From assembly GCF_016056305.1 (NCBI RefSeq), contig NZ_JAECZC010000024.1, forward strand, positions 14,831 to 78,830: DNA of 64,000 bases, given 5' to 3'. Shown piece after piece: positions 27,060 to 36,181 of the stretch. Made by a program: the position numbers and the translations under genes. Within the stretch, counting starts at the first letter, position 1; each line of letters opens with the position of its first letter. Source of the stretch: Amazonocrinis nigriterrae CENA67 (GTDB lineage: Bacteria > Cyanobacteriota > Cyanobacteriia > Cyanobacteriales > Nostocaceae). The notes under the pieces are model-generated. The model had not been told where the DNA came from, did no database searches, and saw only the letters and a program-made list of their open reading frames with translations.

Positions 27060-29093
27060 CTAATGCCCCATGCCCCATTCCCCTTTACTGTTGCCCGTTT
27101 CCCGTTCCCCCTCCTGAAGGGAGTTGATATTTCTTTGCTGGGGTAGCTGAACAGAGTTAGGACTGTAGAATCGGGACAATAATGTGGCGTAAAGCTTTAA
27201 TGAAATTGGGTTACGTTGCAGCATCTGGTAAAACTGGTCTGGGGATGAATTGCCAATGTTAGGATTTTGCAGGTTTAGCCGCTGGATCAGTTGCACATGC
27301 TGAGACAGCAGGTTATTCGATCGCAGCTTGGGAGTAGCTGAGGAGATGAAACCGCTGGCATCGGCAGTAGGTGTTGACTTGGTAGGCAAATTTTGTCGAG
27401 CGATGGCGGGACTCTGCCTGAGAGCAGCATTGCTTGTTGAACAATTCAAGGGAATCTGAATCCAAAATTCTGTTCCTTCACCTGGTCTGGAACGACACTT
27501 GAGAATTCCTCGATGCTTCTCTACCACAATCTGGTGACTGATTGCCATGCCTAAACCCGTTCCCTTGCCCACTTCTTTTGTGGTGAAAAAGGGATCGTAA
27601 ATGCGCCGAATCACATCCTCACTCATGCCTAAGCCATTATCAGCGATGTGAATCACAATCCATTGTTCATGGAAAAGTTCAGTGCAAATCCAGATTTGGG
27701 GAATACGGTTAGATTTCCCATTTGCCATTTCCTCTTCTATGGCATCAATGGCATTTGCCAGGATATTCATAAATACCTGATTCAACTGTCCTGGATAGCA
27801 TTCAACTGAGGGAAGTTCTGCATATTCTTTAACGACTTCAATATCGGGATGATGGGGAGAGGCTTTGAGACGATGACGCAGAATCATGAGTGTACCGTTG
27901 ATGCCATCGTGGATATTCACAGTTTTCATTTCGGCTTCGTCATGGCGGGAGAAATTTTTCAGCGATCGCACAATTTCTACAATGCGATCGGTGCCAAGTT
28001 TCATCGATTCTAGTAGTTTGGGGAGATCCTGCTGGAGAAATTCCCAATCTACAGACTCTAACTGTAATTGCAGTTCTTCTGGAGCAATGGGTAAGAACTC
28101 CTGATAGCTCCTAAGTAGGTTTAGCAGGTCTTGTGTGTAGTCTGCAACATATTTTAAATTACCGTAAATGAAGTTCACTGGATTGTTGATTTCGTGGGCG
28201 ACTCCGGCGATTAGTTGCCCTAAACTGGACATTTTTTCGCTTTGAATTAACTGTGCTTGGGCTAGTTGCAAATCATCGAGGGCTTGCTGAAGTCGCTGTG
28301 TCTGGGCTTTAAATTGGGCAGTTGCTTGACAGCTTTGCTCATAAAGTAAAGCTTTTTCAATGGCGATCGCTGTTTGTGAGGCAAAGATGGTAACAAGTTT
28401 GAGGTGTTCGGCTGTGTAAACGTCGGTTTGATGGGCACCGATGGCGATGGCTCCTACTACCCGCTGTTTTGCCCGCAACGGCGCACAAACTAAAGCTTTA
28501 ATAATTTTATTTCCGTCAGAGCGAGGATCGGCCTGGACATCATTAACCAATTCTGCGCGGTTAGATTCGACAATGTTGCCAATAATCCCTTTGCCTGGTT
28601 TTGGGCGATCGCGACCAAAAAATGCTCCAAATTCGGCTATAACTTCAAATGCAGTTGCATCTGCATTCAAAAGCAAAATCATCCCCGCAGATGAACAAAT
28701 CAATTGACTGATTTCTTGAAGCACTAGCTGAGCAATTTCTCGCTTATCTAAACTCGTTGTCAGTTGAGTTAAGATATCTTCAAATAAATCAATTTCCTGA
28801 TATCGCTCTAGCAATTCTTTAGCTAGTTCCTTCTTTTCAGCTTCCTGTTTTGCCAGTAACGAGAGCAAATTCGCCAGTATGGTTGCTTGTTCTGAGCCAA
28901 CAACCCAACCGATCACTTCTGTTGATATCTTCACAGGATATCGGTTGTTTGCTGTTTGCTGACCAATACTAAGCAGTTTTCTACCGTCTACCTCCTCAAC
29001 ATCAACGGCAATGTTGAGCATACCCACTAAATCCTCAAGCAGAGATGACAACTCTTGTTTGTGAAGAATCTTTCTGAGGCTAATTGGCGACAT
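27060..29093 (-). CDS. GAF-domain sensor histidine kinase
   Basis: A 677-residue soluble kinase. The N-terminal about 90 residues are unassigned, followed by a GAF domain (about 105-250), coiled coil, H-box GVAHEINNPVNF (about 298), a long helical insert, and ATP-binding domain (NILANAIDAIEE, DNGLGM, GKGTGLGMAI). The last 100 residues are low in complexity; the final residues (GERETGNSKGEWGMGH) come from an intergenic G-rich repeat. Its start overlaps the end of the upstream kinase gene by 14 bp, so the two are probably translated together. Its H-box type (HEINNP) matches the upstream gene, pointing to an internal duplication. Confidence 0.92.
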   Translation of the reverse strand: MSPISLRKILHKQELSSLLEDLVGMLNIAVDVEEVDGRKLLSIGQQTANNRYPVKISTEVIGWVVGSEQATILANLLSLLAKQEAEKKELAKELLERYQEIDLFEDILTQLTTSLDKREIAQLVLQEISQLICSSAGMILLLNADATAFEVIAEFGAFFGRDRPKPGKGIIGNIVESNRAELVNDVQADPRSDGNKIIKALVCAPLRAKQRVVGAIAIGAHQTDVYTAEHLKLVTIFASQTAIAIEKALLYEQSCQATAQFKAQTQRLQQALDDLQLAQAQLIQSEKMSSLGQLIAGVAHEINNPVNFIYGNLKYVADYTQDLLNLLRSYQEFLPIAPEELQLQLESVDWEFLQQDLPKLLESMKLGTDRIVEIVRSLKNFSRHDEAEMKTVNIHDGINGTLMILRHRLKASPHHPDIEVVKEYAELPSVECYPGQLNQVFMNILANAIDAIEEEMANGKSNRIPQIWICTELFHEQWIVIHIADNGLGMSEDVIRRIYDPFFTTKEVGKGTGLGMAISHQIVVEKHRGILKCRSRPGEGTEFWIQIPLNCSTSNAALRQSPAIARQNLPTKSTPTADASGFISSATPKLRSNNLLSQHVQLIQRLNLQNPNIGNSSPDQFYQMLQRNPISLKLYATLLSRFYSPNSVQLPQQRNINSLQEGERETGNSKGEWGMGH

Positions 29094-31428
29094 GAAACAC
29101 CTCTGCCTCTGCTGGGATATGGGGATTTTCGACTTTAGCTTTAACTGGAATCGTGATTATAAACTTTGTTCCCTGTTCTGGAACCGAATCAACGCTGATT
29201 TTGCCACCATGTTTTTCTACGATAATTTGATGAGCGATCGCCAATCCTAACCCAGTACCTTTACCGACTGCTTTAGTAGTAAACAAATGACCAAAGATAC
29301 GTTGTTTGACTTCCTCAGTCATACCTATGCCATTATCGGCAATAGCAATCCTGACATGATCTTGATCCAGCATCGATGTCACAATCGTAATCCGATTGGG
29401 ATTGGCTTCTATCTGCTCAAATGTACGCCCTTGGTTAGATTCTTCTAAAGCATCAATTGCATTGGCCAGCAGATTCATAAACACCTGATTCAATTGACCG
29501 GGAAAACACTCAATGGATGGTAATTTTCCATACTCCTTGAAAATTTCAATTGTGGGATGATTTTCATTTGCTTTCAAGCGGTGTTTGAGAATCAGAATTG
29601 TACTTTCAATTCCCTCATGAATATTGAACAGAACTTTGTAATGTTGGTCGGCTCTGGAAAAAGTTCGCAGACTCGTGCTGATGCTACCAATCCTTTCAAT
29701 TCCAAGTTTCATTGAGTCAATTAACTTCGGCAAGTCTTCCCGCACATACTCTAAATCAATGGCTGCAATTTCGTCTGCAATGTCATCATCGGGATTGGGC
29801 AGTTTCTCTTGATACAAGTCAATCAATCCGAACAAATCATTAATATAGTCTTTAGCAGGCTGAAGATTTCCTGCAATGAAACCAACAGGATTATTAATTT
29901 CATGAGCAACCCCTGCAACCAAATTTCCTAAAGCAGACATTTTCTCGTTTTGTACTAGTTGCAGTTGCATAGTTTGGAGTTCTTTTAAAGTTTGCTCTAG
30001 CTGTTGCGATTTCTGACGTAGTTCGGCTTCAGACTCTAAAAGAGCAGCTTCAGCAAATTTGCGATCGCTAACATCTATAATGAAACCATCCCAAAGCATC
30101 GAACCATCTGCTTGCAGCTCCGGACGAGATGCCGCTTGCACCCATTTGACAATTCCCGATGGTGTGATGATTCGCCATTCGTGAACAAATGGCGTCCGGT
30201 TTTGGATAGAGTGCATCATCACTTGTTTAATGCCTGCAACATCATCAGGATGTTCCATGAACCCAGAGTTTTGTGTTCCTGCCATAATTTCTTCTGGTGT
30301 CAATTCGTAGAGGTTGTAGCAGCCAGAACTGACATAAGACATAAAAGCTGAACCGTCGGGGGTAGTGCAAAGCTGGTAAATCATCGCCGGAACATTATCA
30401 GCAAGCTTTTGGAAGCGGACTTTACTCAAGCGGAGTTTTTCTAAAGATTGTTCTAGCTGTTGGGCGTAGGTTTGCGACTGTTGATAAAGACGGGCATTTG
30501 CTAGGGAAATGGCTGCATGAGTACAAAGCAAGTTGAGAATTTCCACGCGATCGCGAGTAAATACCCCTTTGGTGGAGCCATTTTCCAGATAAACAATGGC
30601 TACTAAATGATTATGATTGATAATTGGGATACACAGCACACTTTTGGGCTGGTGCTGGAGGAAATACTCACCAATGATGCCCGAAATATTAGTTTTACCA
30701 TCCTCAATTAGAACAGAATCGAGGGTATCTTTGACATAGTGAATCAGCTTGGTGGGAACAACTGTGCTTTCTGCTAAAGGTTGGACTTGCTGGTGAGCAA
30801 TGACAGTATTATCCTGTGGGTTGAAGCTAGCGATCGCACTGATTTGCCATTCATCACTCTCAGGCAACAGCAGCACACAAGTTTCTGCCCCAGAATTTTC
30901 GAGAATAATTTTGCTCAGTCTGTTGATTAATTCGTCTAACTGAATCGTACTTGAGAGGACTTGAGCAGCTTTGAGAACAGAAGCGAAATCGAGGCTATCG
31001 GAAATACTATTGCTGCTTTTACTGGAAGTTGGAGAAGATTGATCAATTGTCGAGGGATTAATCGTTGTCAGCGATTCTAAGGGTTTAAAATTGAGTTTCT
31101 GCACTGCCTCTGGTTGCTTTTGGGCATGTTGTCTCAAGAAAATGCCACCGAAATCCTCCATCACCAGGGCATATTTGTTGTGGTATGGCTGCAAACTGTA
31201 AAAATGAATAATTCCTGGAATCTTTAAGCTTTTAGCGATCGCATATTGGTTGCGAAACTGCAACAGTTCCCTGCTAGTTCGACACTCCCGCACTAGCAAT
31301 TTCAGCACCACCGCCTGCTGATCCGCCTCCCGCACCGCCCGATAAACCACTGTCTTGGAACCGCAATGCAGTTGCTCAACCAGATGGTATCCAGGAATTG
31401 CAATTTTCAAATCCACTGCTGCGTCCAT
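29080..31428 (-). CDS. GAF-PAS histidine kinase with an N-terminal Ser/Thr-kinase N-lobe remnant
   Basis: A 782-residue protein. Residues 13-100 read like the N-lobe of a eukaryote-type Ser/Thr kinase: strand GYHLVEQLHCGSKTVVYRA (glycine-loop position), AVVLKLL with the VxLK lysine, and a hinge YALVMEDFGG. The C-lobe with HRD and DFG is missing, and a short linker leads to a GAF domain (about 150-315), a PAS domain (about 340-460), H-box GVAHEINNPVGF (about 505) and full ATP-binding domain (NLLANAIDAL, DNGIGM, GTGLGLAI). Cyanobacteria have long Ser/Thr kinase-ATPase-GAF-His kinase fusions; this looks like one with the middle removed. First gene of the cluster. Confidence 0.9.
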   Translation of the reverse strand: MDAAVDLKIAIPGYHLVEQLHCGSKTVVYRAVREADQQAVVLKLLVRECRTSRELLQFRNQYAIAKSLKIPGIIHFYSLQPYHNKYALVMEDFGGIFLRQHAQKQPEAVQKLNFKPLESLTTINPSTIDQSSPTSSKSSNSISDSLDFASVLKAAQVLSSTIQLDELINRLSKIILENSGAETCVLLLPESDEWQISAIASFNPQDNTVIAHQQVQPLAESTVVPTKLIHYVKDTLDSVLIEDGKTNISGIIGEYFLQHQPKSVLCIPIINHNHLVAIVYLENGSTKGVFTRDRVEILNLLCTHAAISLANARLYQQSQTYAQQLEQSLEKLRLSKVRFQKLADNVPAMIYQLCTTPDGSAFMSYVSSGCYNLYELTPEEIMAGTQNSGFMEHPDDVAGIKQVMMHSIQNRTPFVHEWRIITPSGIVKWVQAASRPELQADGSMLWDGFIIDVSDRKFAEAALLESEAELRQKSQQLEQTLKELQTMQLQLVQNEKMSALGNLVAGVAHEINNPVGFIAGNLQPAKDYINDLFGLIDLYQEKLPNPDDDIADEIAAIDLEYVREDLPKLIDSMKLGIERIGSISTSLRTFSRADQHYKVLFNIHEGIESTILILKHRLKANENHPTIEIFKEYGKLPSIECFPGQLNQVFMNLLANAIDALEESNQGRTFEQIEANPNRITIVTSMLDQDHVRIAIADNGIGMTEEVKQRIFGHLFTTKAVGKGTGLGLAIAHQIIVEKHGGKISVDSVPEQGTKFIITIPVKAKVENPHIPAEAEVFHVAN

Positions 31429-31544
31429 TCGATTGACTCCATCTCAGACATTGACTTCTCTGAAGTCAGTATGCCCATCTATGTGTGGGGTCTAACGATA
31501 GTTTCAGTATAATAATTATATGGTATAAAAAATTTTACATGTAA

Positions 31545-31655
31545 AAAATTGGGAATTGGGAATTGGAAATTGGGAATTGGGCATTGGGCATTGGGCATGG
31601 GGAATTGTTATTAGTTATTTCTCCCCTGCTCCCCTGCTCCCCTGCTCCCCTGCTT
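31545..31655. repeat. GGGAATT tandem repeats and CCCCTGCT units
   Basis: GGGAATTGGGAATTGGAAATTGGG text at about 31550-31600, and (CTCCCCTG)n at 31620-31652. They lie between the channel gene and the first kinase of the cluster. The promoter of the kinase cluster must lie in 31429-31540, which is AT-rich. Confidence 0.8.
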
Positions 31656-31667
31656 ACCACGTAGTAT

Positions 31668-33662
31668 TCACGGTGAAATGATATGAGCGATAACTTGAGA
31701 TTTACTCAATTCGCTCACTAAACGATGTGCTTGATGTTTATACAGGGGATGCTGTAGCGTTGCGGGTAATTGATTCATCAGCGTTCTTGCCAATTGCATA
31801 TCACAGCCAGAAACCCGCGAGATGACCGCTGCTCCTTCAAATGCTGCTTCTGATGAATTAGCTTTTTCTACACGCACAAACCATTGACCAGTTGTGAGAG
31901 TTCCCCGTTCTACTCGTTGCAGCCCTTCAATTGTTGCCAAAACTACTAAGCGATCGCCTACAGCCAGTTTGATATCATCAGAGGGCATAAACTTAGGACT
32001 TTGATGACCGACTTTGGTGTGAAGAATTGGTACCACTCCATAACCATAAGCAATCTCCGCCAGCAATTTATCGTTGAGGGTATCGTCTGTTTCAATTTGA
32101 TATTCAGTTACTAATGTAGTTTGCTTATTTAAGCTAAACAAATTGAGGATATTTTCACCAAACGCCGCTGCTGCAAAGGCTTCTGCCGCCAGTGCATAAG
32201 CACCCAAAACTCTAGCATAAGGCAACAGCCGAGCCACATTTTCGCTGAAACGCGGGTCGAAGGTACGAATTACTAAGTTGGCTGTAGGATTAGCAGCATG
32301 TGCCCTCAACCCAATTTCTAGGTTTGCCACTTCATCGTCGGTGACAACAATTACACTTTTGGCAGTGGTAATATTGACTCTGCTTAGACAATTTCTGATG
32401 TTTCCCACAATTAAAGGCATCTGGGATAACACACCTGGTTCTAGTTCCGTAGCGTGAACCCCTACTAACGGTTGCTTTAATTCTTGTAGCAGTTGTGCCA
32501 CTCGTTGACCTACTCTCCCCAAACCAATCAGTACTACATGGTCTGCTTTGGGAACGGGAGGACGACGCCTGGAGAACTGGAATCTGGCAGCTAAGACGCG
32601 TTCAGTCATGAGGGCATAGAGAATGCCGACAAAAACTGTCCCTGCTACAGTCAGGCTGATACTGAACAAATGTAACCACCAGGGAATTGCAAAGGATAGT
32701 TGTAATTGTCCAAAAAGGTTGTCATAGCCGCCGAGGCTGAGAACTAGAGCCACATTGAGGGCATCTTGCAAGCTGATGTTGGGATATTGCAACTTATACA
32801 GCAGTGTTCCACATAAAAACAGGCTGACCATAAAAATGCCGCCAACAAAGGCAACACGACGGGTTTGGCTACTTTCCTCCCACAGCTCAGTCAGCCTTTG
32901 TTGCAAATTTTGCCACCTCATCTGTGTAATTACCGTTGCCCAGAATTGCCTGATACTTTTAACAGGTCGTGCTGAGTGAGTGACTAAATTTTCCTTAGCC
33001 TCAATATAAGCAATGGTGTCTCCTGGCAGGATTCGTGCATCTGGTTGCCATTGATAGAATGCTTTTGGTAAGGGTTTTCCTGCTCTGGTGTGGGCGAGAA
33101 TTCGCCTGTTAGCATTATTGATTTCATCAACTTGGCGGCGAGAGTTCCAACGATGGGAAACGTCGATATGCACTCTCACCACTCGCAAAAACCGATTTTC
33201 TAGAGTGAAAAATCCTCTAGTTTCACTACTCAAGGCTGCCAGTGCAAAGCTTTTGGCTGGTAATTGTGTGGCCTCAAAAGCGACAAAGTTACCCAAGTTT
33301 TCACTGAGTAACTCATTGAGATTTTCTTGGGCTGAGCGAATCACTAGACGCACGTCTGGGTTAAGCGATCGCGCCGCAAATGCCGCTGCAATGTTAACTC
33401 GTTCATCACTTGTTACAATTAAAATTGCTCGACACTGCCGAATTCCTCCCTGTTCTAATATCTTGAGTTGACGGCAGTCACCAATCACCAATTTTTCTAC
33501 TAAGTCTGGTAAATCAGGAATTTCCCATTTTTGAATATTTGCAATATCAATAGCATTTACCTTCGCTCCAAACTCTTTCAGCACAGATACACAATATTGC
33601 CCTAGATGACCAAGCCCACAAACCAAGAAAGAGTTTGCATTTGTTGTTGCATTCTGTCCCAT
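31668..33662 (-). CDS. TrkA-N (RCK) potassium-channel-like protein with two NAD-binding domains
   Basis: About 664 residues. Two Rossmann/TrkA-N domains flank a short membrane part. The first (about 10-130) opens with FLVCGLGHLGQYCV, the second (about 375-500) with VVLIGLGRVGQRVAQLL. Between them two or three hydrophobic helices (about 265-290, 330-355) enclose ALVLSLGGYDNL, which sits where a pore loop with a TVGYGD-like filter would be. A TrkA-C-like domain follows (about 520-580). This suggests a ligand-gated ion channel; the filter is atypical, so K+ selectivity is not certain. ATG 33662 is chosen over TTG 33677. Single gene. Confidence 0.82.
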   Translation of the reverse strand: MGQNATTNANSFLVCGLGHLGQYCVSVLKEFGAKVNAIDIANIQKWEIPDLPDLVEKLVIGDCRQLKILEQGGIRQCRAILIVTSDERVNIAAAFAARSLNPDVRLVIRSAQENLNELLSENLGNFVAFEATQLPAKSFALAALSSETRGFFTLENRFLRVVRVHIDVSHRWNSRRQVDEINNANRRILAHTRAGKPLPKAFYQWQPDARILPGDTIAYIEAKENLVTHSARPVKSIRQFWATVITQMRWQNLQQRLTELWEESSQTRRVAFVGGIFMVSLFLCGTLLYKLQYPNISLQDALNVALVLSLGGYDNLFGQLQLSFAIPWWLHLFSISLTVAGTVFVGILYALMTERVLAARFQFSRRRPPVPKADHVVLIGLGRVGQRVAQLLQELKQPLVGVHATELEPGVLSQMPLIVGNIRNCLSRVNITTAKSVIVVTDDEVANLEIGLRAHAANPTANLVIRTFDPRFSENVARLLPYARVLGAYALAAEAFAAAAFGENILNLFSLNKQTTLVTEYQIETDDTLNDKLLAEIAYGYGVVPILHTKVGHQSPKFMPSDDIKLAVGDRLVVLATIEGLQRVERGTLTTGQWFVRVEKANSSEAAFEGAAVISRVSGCDMQLARTLMNQLPATLQHPLYKHQAHRLVSELSKSQVIAHIISP

Positions 33663-34047
33663 AATCAATGCTGTCAAGCTTTATTAAGTAGCTTTTGTTT
33701 CTGTATAAGTGAAAATAATTATATTCTCAATAAAAATATTTCAAATTCCTGATTTCTAAAAATTACTTCCTTAGACTAGATACAGTTGCCCTAAATTCAC
33801 CTCAGCAATGCATTCTAAATTAGTAAGCCATGACGCTGGCGCTGTTTACTTAAAACGAAATTATTAATCAGCAATGATCACTGCTAACTCAGACACTGTA
33901 TCCACTAAAATATATGTACATAGCTAGGAAATTTTACAATTAGTCAATATTTTTAAGGAATCATAACAATATTGACTGCTAAGAGTATAGGCACAAAACC
34001 TTATACCCATAAAACAGTCAATGTACTTAGGTAATCGGCTTATTTAT
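33663..34047. other. Intergenic region with one inverted repeat, no gene
   Basis: AGTCAATATT (33942-33951) pairs exactly with AATATTGACT (33968-33977) across 16 nt. No T run follows the stem on the minus strand, so it is not a classic terminator for the small gene that ends at 34048. Otherwise AT-rich text without recognisable content. Confidence 0.4.
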
Positions 34048-34269
34048 TCACTCACTAAGACCCATCATGTGATAAGCAAGAAAAGCAGTATCGAACGGTT
34101 TGAGGTAACCAACCTCTGTGAAATCATTACGTAAAGTGTTAGAGTTGATCGGTGTGTCAATCGCTAGCTGATGATTTTTATTAGTGACTATTTGATCTGT
34201 AACACTTTTGGATATCAGGTGATTAAAAGCAATAATATTTGCAGCCGTTAGCCCAGTTGTAACTTTCAT
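34048..34269 (-). CDS. Small hypothetical protein, 73 residues
   Basis: ATG 34269 has AAGGA 7 bp upstream; a GTG at 34284 would add five residues. The product begins MKVTTGLTAANIIAFNHLISK and ends FDTAFLAYHMMGLSE. It has no cysteine pair, no signal peptide and no motif I recognise. The good ribosome site and the polar, non-repetitive composition favour a real gene, and its small size leaves doubt. Neighbours give no clue. Confidence 0.5.
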   Translation of the reverse strand: MKVTTGLTAANIIAFNHLISKSVTDQIVTNKNHQLAIDTPINSNTLRNDFTEVGYLKPFDTAFLAYHMMGLSE

Positions 34270-34284
34270 AGATTTATCCTTCAC

Positions 34285-34871
34285 GGGTATATCACAAGTA
34301 AGTTTGTGCTGGCTACGTTAAAATTTATTTTGAATTACTAGTCTCAATTATGCAGCCAGCAAAAGCTATTAATAATCAGATATTTGAAAACTAATTTTCA
34401 ATCGCTTAGTATTATTGAATCACAAGAGGACAGGAGCTTCTGTCTTTGACTTCAAAGATTATACTACATATATAATACAAAAATATCAAGGGGTTTCAGA
34501 AAATTTTTGGCAGATTAGCTTATTAGCACTACAACACGGCAGAGCGCAATTCAGCAAAAATTTCAAAGTTTTTGCTCAGTAATACCAATTCTCTGTGAAG
34601 CTGCATATTATTTTGACCCCTCCAACCTCCCACCCCCCTCTGTCCCCCCTTACTAAGCTAAGGTGTACACAAAAGTAAACCTAAGCGAGTTTCCAGCCAA
34701 AAATTGACACAAGGCTTAAGATCTGCGACTGCTTCACCTCCTACCCCTGCCTTTCTTGGGACATAATACTTTACTTCAATCTGATAACTTTTAGTTTGCG
34801 TTCGTTAAACACGTACAATAATGGTCGGTTATCACATACACTAGTTTGATTGTTATTAGTCAGAATATAGT
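34285..34871. other. Intergenic region, AT-rich with one pyrimidine-rich tract
   Basis: No gene or repeat array is seen. A C-rich tract (CCCACCCCCCTCTGTCCCCCCT, split here as CCCACCCCCC then TCTGTCCCCCCT, about 34629-34651) and generally AT-rich text are the only features. Promoters of the two flanking divergent genes must lie here. Confidence 0.35.
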
Positions 34872-34889
34872 AGTGCAATATATTGCACT
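34872..34889. promoter_or_regulatory. 18-bp perfect palindrome upstream of a small gene (putative operator)
   Basis: AGTGCAATATATTGCACT is its own complement over 18 bp and ends 29 bp before the start codon at 34919. The size and position suit the binding site of a dimeric helix-turn-helix repressor. The regulator is unknown. Confidence 0.5.
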
Positions 34890-34918
34890 CTTACAAAAGC
34901 TAAATACAGAGGTAAACT

Positions 34919-35101
34919 ATGTTTCCTTTTTGGGGTAACCCCTGTTATGGAGGCGAGCCAATTTCCCACAAAGCTAGCTTAGAGCGGAAACTGAAATTCT
35001 TGATTTGGATGCGAGATGATTTAGAATCCAAACTAGCTGGCATTAATGCTTCTATTGATACGATTCGGCAGCAAATAGAACGTTCAGATTCAGCTGCTTA
35101 G
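34919..35101 (+). CDS. Small hypothetical protein with helical C-terminus, 60 residues
   Basis: ATG 34919 follows AGAGG at 7 bp. The product starts MFPFWGNPCYGGEP and then forms one charged amphipathic helix pair (LERKLKFLIWMRDDLESKLAGI and on), likely a short coiled coil. Similar small proteins exist in filamentous cyanobacteria as far as I recall, but no function is known. The palindrome at 34872-34889 suggests that it is regulated on its own. Confidence 0.6.
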   Translation: MFPFWGNPCYGGEPISHKASLERKLKFLIWMRDDLESKLAGINASIDTIRQQIERSDSAA

Positions 35102-35361
35102 AACTTAGTTCTAGCAAACATTTGTACTTAAGCCGATTGCTACACAGTAGTGACTGAGCGCTGTAAACGGGCTGCATCACTGTTGTAGGTCTTTGTGCAG
35201 CACTCTGTCACTAACTGGCGCACAAAAGAAGCAGTATTGAAAAATGAAGCCCAGTATTTTGTGCTGATGAATGGTGAAACTAACCTCAATATTTAACTCA
35301 ACAGATAGTCAAGTAAGCAGAGTTAATTAATATTTGGAAGTTAGAGCTTTCTTCGTCAATT

Positions 35362-36078
35362 ATGGCGTCAAAAATCATAGAAATGAAAGATATTATCTCG
35401 ACTGTTTGGAATAGTTGGTTAAAACGGGATAGAGAATTTATTCTACTATTTGACTCAATTGCTGCCGCTAATGAAATTGCCCTTATGCTTAACGGCCAGT
35501 GGGATGGCTGCAATGGTGTGATCATGGCTAAATGTGATGAAGTAGCTGTTAACACTGCTGCCAAACTATTAGAAGCTACATGGTGTTATCAAGGCACATC
35601 TAAAGCTGTTTTAGACAGAGTAACAACTGATGAAATTTTACGCCGTTATGCAATGGGAGAAAGAAATTTTGTTAATGCTAATTTGAGGTGTGCAGTACTT
35701 TCATCAGTGAAACTGAGTGAAATTAACTTCAGTTATGCGAAGTTGAGTTGGGCAGACTTAAGTCAAGCCAATCTCAGTAAAGCTGATTTAACAGCCGCAG
35801 ACCTCAGCCAAGCTAATTTAAGTGGAGCCGACTTGCATAAGGCATACCTAATGAGGGCAAACCTAAAAAGAGCAGACCTGCAACAAGCTTCACTTCAGGG
35901 GGCTAATCTCAGTAGTGCGAACTTAAGTGAAGTTAACCTCACTGGTGCAGATTTAACAGGAGCTAATCTATCATTAGCAGACTTAAGAGGGGCAAATTTT
36001 CACTTTTGCAATTTGAGTGGGGCTAACCTCACAGATGCCAAGTTAATTGAAACTGACTTGGCTTTTGCACTTCAATGA
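35362..36078 (+). CDS. Pentapeptide-repeat protein
   Basis: 238 residues. Residues 1-100 form a non-repeat domain (IISTVWNSWLKRDREFILLF). From about 105 to 235 the text follows A(D/N)LXX units (ADLSQ ANLSK ADLTA ADLSQ ANLSG), giving the right-handed beta-helix of the pentapeptide family. Such proteins are abundant in cyanobacteria, and most have no known function. No signal peptide, so probably cytosolic. ATG 35362 is the first start in frame; no strong ribosome site. Stands alone. Confidence 0.9.
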   Translation: MASKIIEMKDIISTVWNSWLKRDREFILLFDSIAAANEIALMLNGQWDGCNGVIMAKCDEVAVNTAAKLLEATWCYQGTSKAVLDRVTTDEILRRYAMGERNFVNANLRCAVLSSVKLSEINFSYAKLSWADLSQANLSKADLTAADLSQANLSGADLHKAYLMRANLKRADLQQASLQGANLSSANLSEVNLTGADLTGANLSLADLRGANFHFCNLSGANLTDAKLIETDLAFALQ

Positions 36079-36181
36079 TATCACCTGCAAGCGATCGCCC
36101 TACCTAATTCTAAAAGGAGAACGGGAGAGCGGATCGCACCATGTCTGATGTCAAACTCAACGCACCCATACAGGCATCTAA

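Noticed and set aside
27010-27078. Longer start for the multi-PAS kinase overlapping the upstream gene
   Set aside because: The extra 23 residues (SPSSPLFPVPYSL type) translate an intergenic repeat. ATG 27009 begins the normal protein.
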